From: Bryum argenteum | Taxonomy: Eukaryota; Streptophyta; Bryopsida; Bryales; Bryaceae | Direction: 5' to 3' | Length of the DNA: 64,000 nt | Assembly (NCBI GenBank): GCA_037043015.1 | Contig: CM073326.1 | Location: 19,662,345 to 19,726,344, forward strand | Shown: positions 1-11,928 of the stretch, in pieces | Position numbering within the stretch: position 1 is the first letter of the stretch | Layout of the letters: every line of letters starts with the position of its first letter | Program-made: the position numbers and the translations under genes | Notes under the pieces: model-generated | What the model was told of the DNA's origin: nothing | Seen by the model: only the letters and a program-made list of their open reading frames with translations | The model's database searches: none

Positions 1-16
1 CCGAACTAAGGTCGAC

Positions 17-1566
17 TTAAGGTAGTCTCGTAAAGCGCCTCCATACATACCCGGCTAACATAGTCCGAAAAAGCTTGTTCAAATCCTCCTCTGTGATATG
101 GCCCTTCTGAAATGCCTCTTCTGCCAAAACGTTGCACGCATGCAATATGTGTTGGCCGTCACATGGTTCCCACTTGATTGTCTGCAACATATCCCTGCAA
201 TTATCGTCTTGAGATGCTTCAACGCTCCAAGTACTACAAACCTCCTTGTAATGTTGTCGTGCTCCTTCGACCTTGAAGTCCACTTGTTCTTGAAAGTCTA
301 CGTCAAAATATGAAATGGGCCTTAATGTTAAGGATGACACGTTTTGTTTTTTCAACAAACGCTCAATATATATCTTTGGCATGCACCATGTCCAATATTC
401 GCATATTGGTAAGTGTTGATGAAGGTGGAAGCACATTCTTCATGTTCACCTCAAATTCTTGGTCTCGCCCAAAAATAAATCCTGCTTCTAGTTCATCAAC
501 GGGAGTTGGTCCTTCAAGTTTGTATTTTGTGTTGTCGCTTCCTCGATTTCTTCGTGTACATCACCCCTATGTCCATTTGGAAATCATCATCATGTACGTC
601 ATGCCCTTGGATTATACCGGGTATACTTCACACTCAAGATCATCTTCTGGACGCCCTCTTCCACGTTCTGCCAACAAACCTGATTTTCACATGTAAAAAC
701 ATTAAAATTGGTTGTAGTTTCTAATAAATATTTTAATATATTATTCAAAAATCTATCAAAATTATTCTTCAATACCTTTACCAAATGCCTATTATGAAAA
801 TTATTCATTGACATTTAAATTTTTTTCAATATTGAAACAACTAAATTCAAAAATACCATCTTCCTCATTTGATATATAATTGTAACAAAACGCCATAAAT
901 CAAATATAACTAACCAATAAGTAAGAACTGAACATACCTGGTGTGTAATTACTGGTTCTTCTTGGTCGGGCAGGTCCAAATGAGGGATGATATGGCTCTA
1001 ATGCGAAACACTTTGCAAACGCGGCTGTTAGTGGATCCTCTGGCGGTGGTGTTGGAGCTGTCATGTCTCTTACAACTTGCGAAGATGAAGCCACACCCTT
1101 GTTTTTCTCCTTCTGTTTTCGTTTATACTTGATATGTCTCAACGCAGCAGCATAATTTTCCTTGTCGGTTGCCATCATGGTTGTCGCAGCTGCCACAACT
1201 GCTTTGCGGCTATCGGCTACTTCAGAAGGTAACTTTGACCACCATTTTGCCACTGTCTTCATCCCGCTAATCATAGGTGTCATTCGAAGCACCAAATCCT
1301 CTATCGGCGACAACAAATTCATCTTCTTCAGCTTATATTTGAATGTTGATCCATCCCTTTTGGTTTGGACGAAAAAATATTCAAGCTTCTCCGCCATGAT
1401 TATGACCTTCTCAATGTTTCCAGAACTTTGTCCGATGCCCGTGATCATACCATCGTTGCCCATATAGTCTTCCGCTATCCAGAGCTCCACCTCGGTTGGA
1501 TTTTTGTATTTCATCCAGTAGCCATAGTCATAAAATGCCGTGCGATGATATATTCCCAGCGTCCAT
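17..1566 (-). CDS. Uncharacterised two-exon gene, copy A (frames partly disturbed)
   Basis: I do not recognise this protein. Exon 1 runs from 1566 down to 938 and exon 2 from 679 down to the stop at 17. They are joined by an intron with a good donor (CAG|GTATGT) and acceptor (TCAG|G). Exon 1 contains a region rich in Tyr, Trp and Met, then WWSKLPSEVADSRKAV and a basic stretch (KYKRKQKEKNK). Exon 2 starts with an acidic segment and ends in FRTMLAGYVWRRFTRLP. The frames of copies A and B do not agree at several CAG/CTG sites; for example, the acidic part of exon 2 is open only in copy B. No host family is evident. It lies divergent to the DUF7869-type gene 7 kb away, so it may be a second gene of the same transposon (inference). 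Confidence 0.45.
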
Positions 1567-4441
1567 GATTGTACCACCGATTGTACAAAAATAAAAACAA
1601 TTAATACCTGAACTGATTGTATATCATATCAGTATAGATTATCCAAAATTGAAAAAGATGTTTATATTTCTTAAAACCGAATTTTTTATATATATATATA
1701 TATATTGTGTATAATTTGTTAATATATTACATGCTTGTTATACACATAATTTTTAAAAAATTGTCTCTCAAAGGCTTCCATTAAACAAGTTCAACATTAG
1801 AGTAAAACAACATCAAAAACATTCATTTCTTGTACCTGTTTCCAAAATATTGTAAGTCAAGTGCAACTTCGGAATCGCTATCGCTTCACCAATTGTGTTT
1901 GTATATGTAGGCCTGTCATTCATAGTATAAGCACAAAAATATGTTTATACAACTACACTTCAACATAATGAAAATGAAAACAAAACTTTTCATTTTGTAC
2001 CACATGCCAATAAAAAACTTATTATTATGTCTTAGGTATTATATTTTTAATTTATGAACGTGTAATTTTTAAATGTGTCGTGATTTTTTTCTAAATTTGA
2101 TATTCAAATAAAATGAATTATCTAAGAAATTGAAAAGATAAACAATCTACAACAAACCAAACTCCACCAAGTATACTTGCAAAAATATATTATCTTAAAT
2201 TTATTACGATTAATATAATAAATTGATAATATTTTCTCTATTATTAAAGACTTTATATCCCTGTTCAAAATTTATAAGGCAATAATTAAAGAATCTTTCC
2301 AAAACCTTTATTTTTCCATGACAATATAATTTTAATTTTTAAATTAGTTTCAATAATTTTTAATAAGATTTTTCCAATACCAAATTTAACCTATTGAAAT
2401 CAAATCTAGAAAATAAAAATTATCAATCATACCATAAATATAATATTATACTAAAAGAACAAAAGTTAATTTATTGCTCACTTAAAAACAATATGACAAC
2501 TAGGGCATTTTTTTTTTTTATTCTACATGAAATTTAATCTCAAATCATGCAAATTTTGACCAACCAAGCATGAAGCGTCATTCAAATTATTAAAACTATT
2601 TGAATAGTGGGAATAAAATCACGAATTTGTTTTGCATTCAACAAGAACCTTATGTCCGCACACATGTCCAATACCAATTTAACCTATTGAAATCAAATCT
2701 AGAAAATAAAAATTATACTCAAAGAACAAAAGTTAACTTATTGCTCACTTAAAAACAATTTGACATCTAAGGCATTTTTTTTTTATTATTTTTTTTTTCT
2801 ACATGGAATTTAATCTCAAATCATGCAAATTTTGACCAACCAAGCATGAAGAGTCATTCAATTTATTTTAACTTTTTGAATAGTGGGAATAAAATCACGA
2901 TTTTTTTTGGCATTCAATAAGAACCTTATGTCCGCACACATGAAAAATCCTAAACAAATTATATACCTTAATATCATATACTAAAACCCTTCATTGGTCG
3001 GTTATGGGTGGCATGCCCTTAAATAAATTCACCAATTTAAAAAAATAACAAGTACAAATGACTCAAAATGAACAATTTGTAAGTGCTCTCACCTACAACA
3101 CCACGTCATTGCAAAAGAGTTCAATATTCTTCTAAAAAGGATTATATAGTCTCAAACAAGATAAGACTAAAATAAATATAGAAAAAGTAAAATTTTCTAA
3201 AGAAAATTCTTTTACTTAAGTCCCAGTAAAGGGTAACAAGTTACAAAGATAATTACAAAACTTAACCTACTCTAATTGATCACTATCACTAAAACTCTAA
3301 TATAACTTCGATGGAAGACCCCAATTGACATGAGGGGCATCACCCTAGAAGTTTCATGGCTTGTACATAAAATACGGAGTGGCCTTTTGTTAGCCCCCTC
3401 TATATTTGGGGCTTCCAAGGATTTCTTTGGGGCTTCCGACTTCTAGGCCTTCTCTGGACTTTCTCGCACATCACAACAAAAACATAAGAAAAGTGGATAT
3501 GACGAGAAATTTGCCAGCAGATGCATGATATTGAAAGAACGAAATAGAAAACTTACCCAACTAGTAAGCTCCTTCACAACACGTTTGCAAACATCTCGAA
3601 TTGTTTCGAGAATCGTTAAATACACTTTGAAATGTGCATATCACTACATGCGATTTATTCAAGCGTTGGAAAATCTGCATGAGAAATGTCAATGACTTGA
3701 AACAATATCCAATATACTCATAAACTTAAAACTTGAAAGGATAAAAACCTTGAGACAAGACTAAGATTTAAAAGTGCTAGATGTTTTTACCCTTGATAAT
3801 ATTATTTACCAATACTTTAAGGAGATTCCCATCTTGACCAATATATAGGGTAAAGAAATTTGTCCATAGTAAAAACTTATAACATGCATCGTCACGAATT
3901 TTTCAATAATAACTTACACTCTTTTTTTCATGCCTTTTCTGTCGCCGTTGGGTTGCGTGAGTAGTCATTTGTCGAGTAGCGCCTACAAATCTCTGAGACC
4001 CACGCCCGTTTTAGATTGACAATTTCTCAATAATCTACAAGATGAGGTTTCGACGCCCCATCCATCTTCCGCAACCAACCGGGGACACAAGATCGATCAG
4101 GCTTAAGGCCTAATTTCTAGATTGTGAAAGAATAGGTGTACCTCATTTGTACATTAGAGTACGTAATCACTTTTGGGTCCTGAAGTGCATTCCACTTCGA
4201 GAAATTCCACGCTTTTCAATATTGGGAAATTATATAAACCAAAAACGTTAGTGCACATCTAACCCTCATTGCACCGGAAAACTTCATCTCATCCTCAAGA
4301 GGAACCTAGCTCCAATGCATAAGAAGTTACTTGCAATTCAGATACACCAAGTCACCCTGTACTTGAATCACAGTGGATGAAGAAGACCTAAACCTCTCAA
4401 CAATTTCTCCTTAACCTTTAGATGCCAGTTATGCCTGCATT
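1567..4441. other. AT-rich spacer, no gene recognised (copy A)
   Basis: Very AT-rich DNA with short homopolymers and a TA dinucleotide tract near 1687-1706. I see no coding potential apart from short chance frames. The one internal structure is the tandem duplication at about 2366-2945. The matching stretch in copy B is 31787-34656. Confidence 0.6.
2366..2945. repeat. Two-unit tandem duplication of about 0.3 kb
   Basis: A unit beginning CCAATACCAAATTTAACC near 2366 recurs near 2666 and both units end in the same run, TATGTCCGCACACATG (near 2650 and 2926). The second unit is slightly shorter and differs by point changes and T-run length. The same pair is present in copy B at about 32590-33160, so it predates the large duplication. 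Confidence 0.8.
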
Positions 4442-5040
4442 TCAGACCGTGGTCATTTGTTGAAAGAATGAAATGCAAAGGAGGAAACATTCCACTTGCA
4501 AAAAAGCAAACAATCTACAAAGACCAGACATGTACCTTGCAAGCTGAAGGCGAGTAGCCAGGGCCCAGTTGATAAGGCGAGGATACCGCACTCCGGGAAT
4601 GGTAATGCACGCCACCGCTCTCTTTCTGGCTTCGATAGCTCGGCTCATCACTGCCACCCACGCTATTTCACTTGTCGCCATGGCATGGCCTAACAGGATT
4701 AAGCCCGTCACATATCCTCTGCCATCCGCATCCACAAGCACATGATCATTCAAATCCTAATTTCCCATCAGAGCTTCGTCCTTATTGGTTTCATAAGAGT
4801 ATAAATGATGGCAGTGTGTCCGAATTATGCACATTCAGGCCTTGAACGCTTCAAGCCTGTTTCAAAGTGTTCGACAATGAAGAATTGTATGCGTCGGAAA
4901 TGGCTAAAGCTGAAGGTGAGGAGGAGCTTACAGGATTGTGCGGTTGTCATTGCTACCAATGAAATGCAAACTGGAATTAAACATCACGGCAAAGCAAGAA
5001 AGTTAATGAGCAAGAAAGTATCCTAATCTGTTGAGTGAAG
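4442..5040. other. GC-richer block of gene-like fragments, origin unknown
   Basis: Base composition changes sharply from the AT-rich spacer. The minus strand is open from 4753 to 4442 (103 codons) with an Ala/Arg-rich stretch (AVMSRAIEARKRAVACITIP) followed by a possible donor (GCAAG|GTACATG). On the plus strand, 4868-4960 reads like a coding piece (FDNEELYASEMAKAEGEEEL). The 103-codon frame is the same in copy B (34657-34968). I recognise no family. These could be captured exons of host genes next to the GT14 fragment, or chance. Confidence 0.25.
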
Positions 5041-5121
5041 CACGTCATACAGGCAGGAGTGGGAGCGTAAGTTCCCTTGTTCCCACGGAGAGTTCCCACA
5101 TGGAGAGTTCCCATCAGGCAA

Positions 5122-5224
5122 AGGTCTGCGGCCGCAGACCTCTGGGTCTCCCCTCGAGGCAAAGGTCTGCGGCCGCAGACCTCTGGGTCTCCCCCTCGAG
5201 GCAGAGGTCTGCGGCCGCAGACCT
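5122..5224. repeat. Three tandem units each holding a 20-bp perfect palindrome (copy A)
   Basis: The 20-bp palindrome AGGTCTGCGGCCGCAGACCT, centred on an 8-bp GC core (GCGGCCGC), occurs at 5122-5141, 5163-5182 and 5205-5224. Spacing is 41-42 bp and the linkers are similar (CTGGGTCTCCCCCTCGAGGC). It lies 0.2 kb beyond the 3' end of the GT14 fragment. Each palindrome could form a cruciform or bind a dimeric protein. Function unknown. Confidence 0.9.
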
Positions 5225-5433
5225 TTGGGTCTCCCCACTTGACACACACAGCTTCTTCTTATACTCTTCGCTCCACATATGGAGGTCTTTTCTGTGTGCT
5301 TCGGTAGCTGAATTGAGAGGACCTCTATACATTTCAAGGAAGCATCGACTCAGCGCAAGCACTTACCAAGGGTGGTGCGGAGCTAGGCTACACGAACCAT
5401 GTACAAACCGTCTGTCCGTCAAGTCAAGTGAGT

Positions 5434-6056
5434 TCACACACCACCAATACATTGTTGTGTCCGGAATTCTCCGGTGACAGGAGGAGTCGCACAACGAGAT
5501 CTTCGAACCTTCGTGCACCAAGGCCGGGTCTCAACAACGTGTAGTCGCCCCGAGCTGCGCACGGGTCGGCACCGGGGCCTACACACCAGCCCCCCGACGA
5601 GAATTTGTTCATGGGCCGTCTCAGAATGTCCTGGTCGATCTTGTCCAGCACAGGATCGTCCTTGTTGAACTTGCGAGCGAACGCCGCCCCGCTCATGGTC
5701 ATGTTGTGGAAGAAATCCAGCGTGAGGCTGAGTGGGAGTGTTGCTTGGGAGGGTTGCCCACGCGATGTAGTGTAGGTCATGGTTCATCGTCGTGTTGCGA
5801 AACTCCTCGCTGTTGCACAGCACAGTGTGGAAATAGCCTTCTGGCGACAACACGAAGCCTTCTCGCTCACGTAGTACATGAGCACTGTCCGTGGCAAATT
5901 GTCCCATCTTGAATTCGTGTACTCTATGAAGTTGCGCGTCAATGCCACCCATGCTGACCCTGTTTCGCAATCATCAGTAACCTCCGCATATGCCTCCAGC
6001 ATCGACTCTAGTAACAGAACCCTGGGGATGATCTTCGCGACAAGTTCCTGCTTGCG
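5434..6056 (-). pseudogene. GT14 glycosyltransferase (GlcAT14/BC10-like), 3' terminal fragment, copy A
   Basis: The minus strand carries, in the right order, the C-terminal motifs of plant GT14 enzymes (Core-2/I-branching family; Golgi type II membrane beta-glucuronosyltransferases acting on arabinogalactan proteins): TGSAWVALTRNFIEY, WDNLPRTVLMYY, SPEGYFHTV, EEFRNTTMNHDLHYIAW, FARKFNKDDPVLDKID, GGWCVG, DPCAARGDYTLLRPG. A good acceptor (CCACTTTCAG) precedes the piece at 6056. The motifs fall in three different frames, with breaks between LMYY and SPEGY, between HYIAW and the DFFHNM segment, and near the C-terminus, so it is not translatable as read. No upstream exons (signal anchor, N-terminal catalytic part) are visible up to the DUF7869-type gene. 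Likely a captured or degenerate gene end. The breaks could also be sequencing errors, since the piece is rich in CAG/CTG. Confidence 0.8.
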
Positions 6057-8914
6057 CTGAAAGTGGAGAAAATCTGAACCGGGTCCTTGATACTTTTTAA
6101 AATATACCTTGAAGAGAGTTTACGAACACGAAAACAAAATTTTAAGTGTCGATGAACGAAACTAGGTACCAGCAATGACGCTCTTGGCAGCAGCGTTTGG
6201 AGATACAAAGATGCCGACTGTGTGCTCTCCCTGCAGTCCGACATTCCCTTAGTAAGGTCATCATTGCTTCCATTGTGAGCTAAGAGTGCAAAATTAATTG
6301 TCTCTGAAGATTCGGAGGGTGCTCTTGACGCTGGTGACAAAGGATGATACTCGACAGACTTGCCCTAATCCTGACCAAAACCCTATTCGCCAAAATTGCG
6401 ATCCCTTCTTGCTTTTCGTTTTTACGAAAGAAAGAAAGCTTTGGTAGGATAACGTTATGAGTTTGTTGTTGGTCAGCTCTGATTTACTAAATTTAGATTT
6501 CATGAAAATGAAAGTTGTTTTCGGTCGTAGAATCATTTCATATCTTTCCAAAAAGATCATTTGTGCTCCAAAATTCCTCATACTTTAGGAGATATTTGAA
6601 ACCAAAGTTTGAAAACTATATTTGGACATGCCGAAATCTGCCCAAAAATGTGGTATATGCTCATATATTCTCAAAATATGTCCAAAATCAATTAAATTTA
6701 TGTAATTTCAATAGTCCACCAAAAATGGAAGTTTTACTTATCTTCAATTTTGTGTTTTGTACATGTAAAGAAGGTTTTATGGCATGATTTCACTCTTTGG
6801 GTATTCAAACCCATAATTCTTGATGCGCCTTTTTTATCGTCAAAGATTGGCCTTTATATTTGAATTTTGAACGTCGTCATGTGAAAAATCAAGCAATTCT
6901 ATAGGTTTTATAGGTTCTGTAAGGGTAAAAATTATACATACGTAATTCCAACTCAGTCAGAAGCAAGATATTGAAGAGCCTCGAATCAAATGCACTCTTA
7001 AAAAGTGATTTCTTTTGCTCACAAGACACTTCAAACCCATTGTGGAAGAAGAAAGAAAGAAAAAGTTCCATCCAACTTTAAATGTTGTGATCTCACTAAT
7101 GGTAAGGAATTTGAAACTAAGATTTGGGGTACATATACATATACAAGTAAGGTGGTAGATCTCACGGTGCCACACTTGAAAATAGGTGAATAACCGAAAA
7201 TTTTCACCTCGCACAAAAAAAAGGCATTACTTAGGGTTTTTGTCAGTTTTGAAGGCTTTTGCCTTTAGGAGTTATGATTTGACAAATTTTGAGGAATTTG
7301 AGTCTAATATTTGATGTACATGATTTTGTACGAGTTATGTGCCGGATTCTACAAATGCATATTTCAAAATACATTATAGATGAAAAATCTCTCCTTGCAT
7401 TGAAAGAGGCAGTTTTGGAGGTTTTAATGGCATGCAAATAGAGCCTTCAAAATTTAGTTGTTAAGTCTATGCCGCACTCACATACATGATGCATGTTATA
7501 CCATATCATTGTTTTTGTACTTTCTTCTAAAATACATTTGCATGAAGATTGCAAAAGTGTAATAAGTTTTTTTTGAGTGGCCTTCTTGTGACTTCTAGTT
7601 TTATCAAATGTATTTCAAATTCGTTATAACCGTGCAAAAAAAAAGGTTTGATAAAGGTTTGACAAAAGTAAAAACTTAGAGCATTTTCAAATCTTATAAT
7701 AATCTAACACTAATTATCAAATCTCGTGTAGACATGTAAGTTACTTTTAACAAAATTCTATATCAAGTTCAAATCATGTTTATTGTTCATAGTATTGCGT
7801 TCTTTTACTTTTATGGAATATAAGAGAACGTAATAAAAATTTCTATGGTCGTCAATCATGTTTCTTTAAAAATGAAAGATTATAGATTTAAGATCCCTTT
7901 GGTATAATCAATTTAGGTACTTTAAGTTTTAATTTAATTACAAAGTTTTAAAGTCAAAATTTATCCCTTGTTAAACTCAAGTAATTTAGTAACTTTGACA
8001 ATTAATGTATGGAAGATCTTGTAACCAATGTTTATTCGTGAGGTTTTGCCAATTGTTTTCTTACTATATGTGGCTTTTATTATTCACTAGATTAAAACGT
8101 TCAAGGAATTAAGGCTATGTTTAGATAAATGGAATTATATACAAATACATACTATACATGCAAGGATTTCAATTGATTTTATTCTTATATTATATATTTT
8201 ACGTATGTAACTCTGCACCAATTTGAGTATAACATTCTACCAATAAGTAGTTGAAAAAATGGATGAGGGTATTTGGTTGTTTATTTAATGGGAACTATAT
8301 TTAGATATGCAAATTTAATCTATCTTTAACTTATCAATTACCATATTACTTGATTGTAAGTCAATTGTAAGTATTCAATTACCATAGTGCTTAATCTAGA
8401 TGAATTTTATCATAAACTAAACTTGAAAGGTTTGCAAATTACAAAACTCCATCCCGAACAAAAACTTATTCCGAGCTCACGTGGTCAAATAAATGTGCAA
8501 GCAATGATGTTTGAGGAATCTTCTAGCTAACTTGCAAAATAACACGTACATAACTCTATTTTATACCATCATGTTATCAATATAGGGTTTATAGCTCAAT
8601 ATTTCATTAGAGTAAGTATATTGTGAATGTTAAATTGAAGGATTTTTATTATTTTAATAAATGTACAATCTATTTGATTGTACTAATCATTTAAATTATA
8701 TGTTGAAAAGATTAAAAACTATATAGTTAGATAATTATAATAGATTTTCCACTAAATTTTGGGACCAAAACAAATTGCTTAGAAATAAGAGCTTTTATAA
8801 ACTCCATGCAACAAAAATATGAATCCATTTGTAAACTTGGGGATTGCCAAAAAAACTCGAGTGTATTGAGCAATGTATCTAATAACAGTCATCTTGTCAA
8901 ATTGTAGGAAGGAT
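6057..8914. other. AT-rich spacer, no gene recognised (copy A)
   Basis: No coding region, RNA gene or clear repeat is visible. Its right end carries a plausible splice acceptor (TCAAATTGTAG|G at 8907), so an untranslated first exon of the DUF7869-type gene may lie here. The equivalent in copy B is 36270-39131. Confidence 0.5.
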
Positions 8915-11215
8915 ATGGATCACGCAGAATATACGAGCAATAAGGAGAATGCTCCCCCGTGTATCAATCATGTTACACCAACCCGTGAACATAGTCGTGG
9001 AAGCCACGGACAATTATCATTGGGGAGACGAATTTTGGCATCCACATCCGCCCATAATCGACGCAACAGTTCCCCTTTGAATTCGGCAAGGAGATTACAC
9101 AAGAGCAATGAACACGTTGGCGTGCACCTAAAAGATGGAAATGGAACAGTGATAGGAAGAGGAATTCTGGAGACACAAATTCAAGCAGGCGACAATGTTG
9201 GAGGTCTTATTTTATTTCCCCATCAATGCGCAGTCCGTATTTTAGGGGTTCATACAACAAGACTCGCGGATATAAATGTAGATGGCGAATCGATGGTAGA
9301 TTGCATTGGGCAGATTATTCGATGGTCAAAGGACTCAATCGAAACGATTGGAGGTTACAATGGTAATTATAGTCCAAGTTTAAGTGAGGTCGCCCGCCAT
9401 TTTGATTTTTCTGAAGAAGGGCCCTCTGGATTCAGAAGCAATGACGAGCAGAATTCAAACTTCAGAAGTGAGGACCACGACATAGGAGGCAATGATTCAC
9501 AACATGAACAAAGTCCGTCAGTGATACAACACATGTGCAGTGTATCCGGAGTTGATGGATTGCCACAAAGCTCACAAAAGCGAAAATATGTTATGGTTCA
9601 ACGTGCAACACAAGAAAGAAGACCGAGAGGGCGGTATGTAAAGACACATTTGTGTGGTGTTCTCGTACACGGAGAAGGATTGTATTCCGACGTTTGGATT
9701 GACTCCCATCATAAGCATGATAGCAATCAGGTGATTACATCCATAATGCATGCAATTGCCGATGTGAAAGCTCGACGTGGTGGCATTCTTCCTCCAACCT
9801 TACGCATCCAAGCGGACAACTGTGGCAGAGAAAACAAGAACCAATACATGTTCGGTATGTGTGCCGCACTTGTTGGTTTGGGCTATTTTGCGGAGATACA
9901 TTTGGCTTTTCTTCTTGTTGGGCACACGCATGAAGACATAGACCAAAGATTTAGTGTTATATCTGGAATACTCAAGCGGCAAGACATCGATTCAATGCAA
10001 CAACTGTTAGATTTGGTGAAGGGAGGCACATCTCCTACAGAAACATTCATAACTTCTCGTCACTTGGAATACATCTGGGATTGGAAGAAATTCATCACTT
10101 CGTACCTGTTTACAGGTCCAGACGCATTTGTGGGGATTTCCAAACCCCATCACTTCAGGTTTTATTTGAAAAACAATAAGCCATTCGTTCAGACCAAGAA
10201 CTATGCCCGAGATTCAAATTGGGAGCCTGCAAATGGCTATCAATGCCTCGAATGAAGTCCGGAACGAGGTTTAAAACCGGAGTTTGCCAAAGTGGAGGAG
10301 GCAATCGAACAAGAGATGCGAGCATTGGAGGAATTTATCAAATGGAAAGAACGTTGCGTCTTGAAGTTGATGCAAGTTGAGCGTAATCTACAAGCCATAG
10401 ATGATACAAAGTGGTTGTTACAATATCTCGGTGAATTTCTTGAGAAGAGCAACTTAGAGGTGTGGGAACAATCAAGCTTTTGGCCCGAAAGAATGGAGTC
10501 GCAATTTCATGTTGAGAGGGAGGAGGATATGCATGGATTGGGTGGACTTCAAAGAGGCGAAGGCGATCTGGACGCACCAACACCGAGTGCAATCTTGAAT
10601 CATCTTCGAGTGCAAGAAAGGGGATATTTTGGGCCGAGACGTCACAAACCACAAAGCAAGAGCTTCAGACCTACAAGGAAGCAAGGACATGTTCGTACGG
10701 CACACGTTACATCTTTGGAGGAAACCACATCGGATCCTTATCCGGAATTTGATCCATTTAACGATGTCAAAGTTGGACATTTTGTTGCTATGAATAGCAG
10801 CATTGATGATATGAGGTTGGGCATACCTTTTTTTCTAGGAAATGTGAAGGCTACAAGAAATGTTTCCACAGAGTCAGGATGCATGAAGATAATATGGTAT
10901 TGGCCGAAACCAACAATTCTGCAAGATGACCTAGGGATGTGGACTCACAGATACAGAAACTGTCTGAAACGAAGATGGATTCCGTCTTATGAGCCGTCGG
11001 ATTGGGTTGACTTAGATACAGCAATCACCTCATGGGCGCCATCTCCAAAAATTGAGACTTGTATGGTTGAAAAAACCATCGTGCAGAAAGAGATATCCAT
11101 TCCAAAAGCAATGACGTTTCATTTGTTGGAGTACATGGCAAATCAATCCCATACAACAAACAACGAGCAAGTGGACAACAATGCACGTGCAACAGAAGAA
11201 AACGACTCCGAGTAG
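8915..11215 (+). pseudogene. DUF7869-type transposon protein gene, copy A (frame split near 10250)
   Basis: Same gene as the whole version at 39132-41435. Reading from the ATG at 8915 (first in-frame Met after the probable acceptor at 8907), the first part is open to 10255 and the rest is open in another frame to the stop at 11215. The switch lies at 10245-10260, where copy A reads CCTCGAATGAAGTCCGG and copy B reads CCTGAATGAAGTGCCGG. Other differences (AACTGAA/AATCGAA, CTCAGCG/CTCGGTG, CCAGCAGTG/CGAGTG) also sit at CAG/CTG/CCG sites. I therefore suspect the break is a basecalling effect on CHG-methylated DNA rather than a mutation; raw reads would decide. Confidence 0.8.
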
Positions 11216-11928
11216 CTGCAAAATAGTATACAAGTTTTTAGTATTAGAATAGATATTTAATATATATTGGTTGAATTTTTATAGTCTTATTAGGTATTGA
11301 TATTCCAGTGTGTATTTTAAGCATATATATACAAGTTTGTGTATATATGTAAATATATAATACATAATATTTTATCATATTTTCTTGATCTAAACATGTA
11401 TAAAACTATGAGATATAAACAAAGTTTCAAGTATTATATTTATTCCGGGCTGCATCAATAAAAGAGGAAATTTTGTCAAGTTTTTTGTAAAACCTCTAGT
11501 TTCACGAATATATGAGGGAGGGAGCAAGTGCGGTTTTCAAAGGCCATGGGCGGTTTTCCTCAATACTGTGTTAATGGTAAACATCCAACGGTCAATTTTT
11601 GGATCGGTACTTTAAAATAGTCTGAGATACAAGATCTTACGGTTAGAAGTTCTAAAAAACAAGAAAAAAAATTGTTCATTCCCCCGGGAGTGCATAGACG
11701 TAGAAAATCGCAGTTTGAGGTTTTAAGCCCTCAAAAAAACACCAAGGAAATTTAGGGGTTAATCACATTCCCATATTATTTTGAGATGTTAAACTAATTG
11801 CAAAATAATGTAGTCATGTGGACAATTTTCTTTACTTATATTGGTAATAATTGCAAGATAACATAGTCATCTGGATAGTTTTTTTACTTAAATTGGTGTT
11901 TGGTTTGTGTATGCCTCAATGTTGTAAT
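11216..11928. other. AT-rich 3' flank of the DUF7869-type gene
   Basis: No gene is seen. A short stretch, AAAATCGCA ... GGTTTTAAG ... GGGGTTAAT, near 11705-11765 recurs in the same orientation near 13350-13400, so it is probably part of the neighbouring repeat element. Copy B equivalent: 41436-42146. Confidence 0.4.

Noticed and set aside
5114-5362. Frames with repeated RSAAADLCLEG
   Set aside because: Made by the palindromic tandem units; open in several frames on both strands, so not evidence of a protein.
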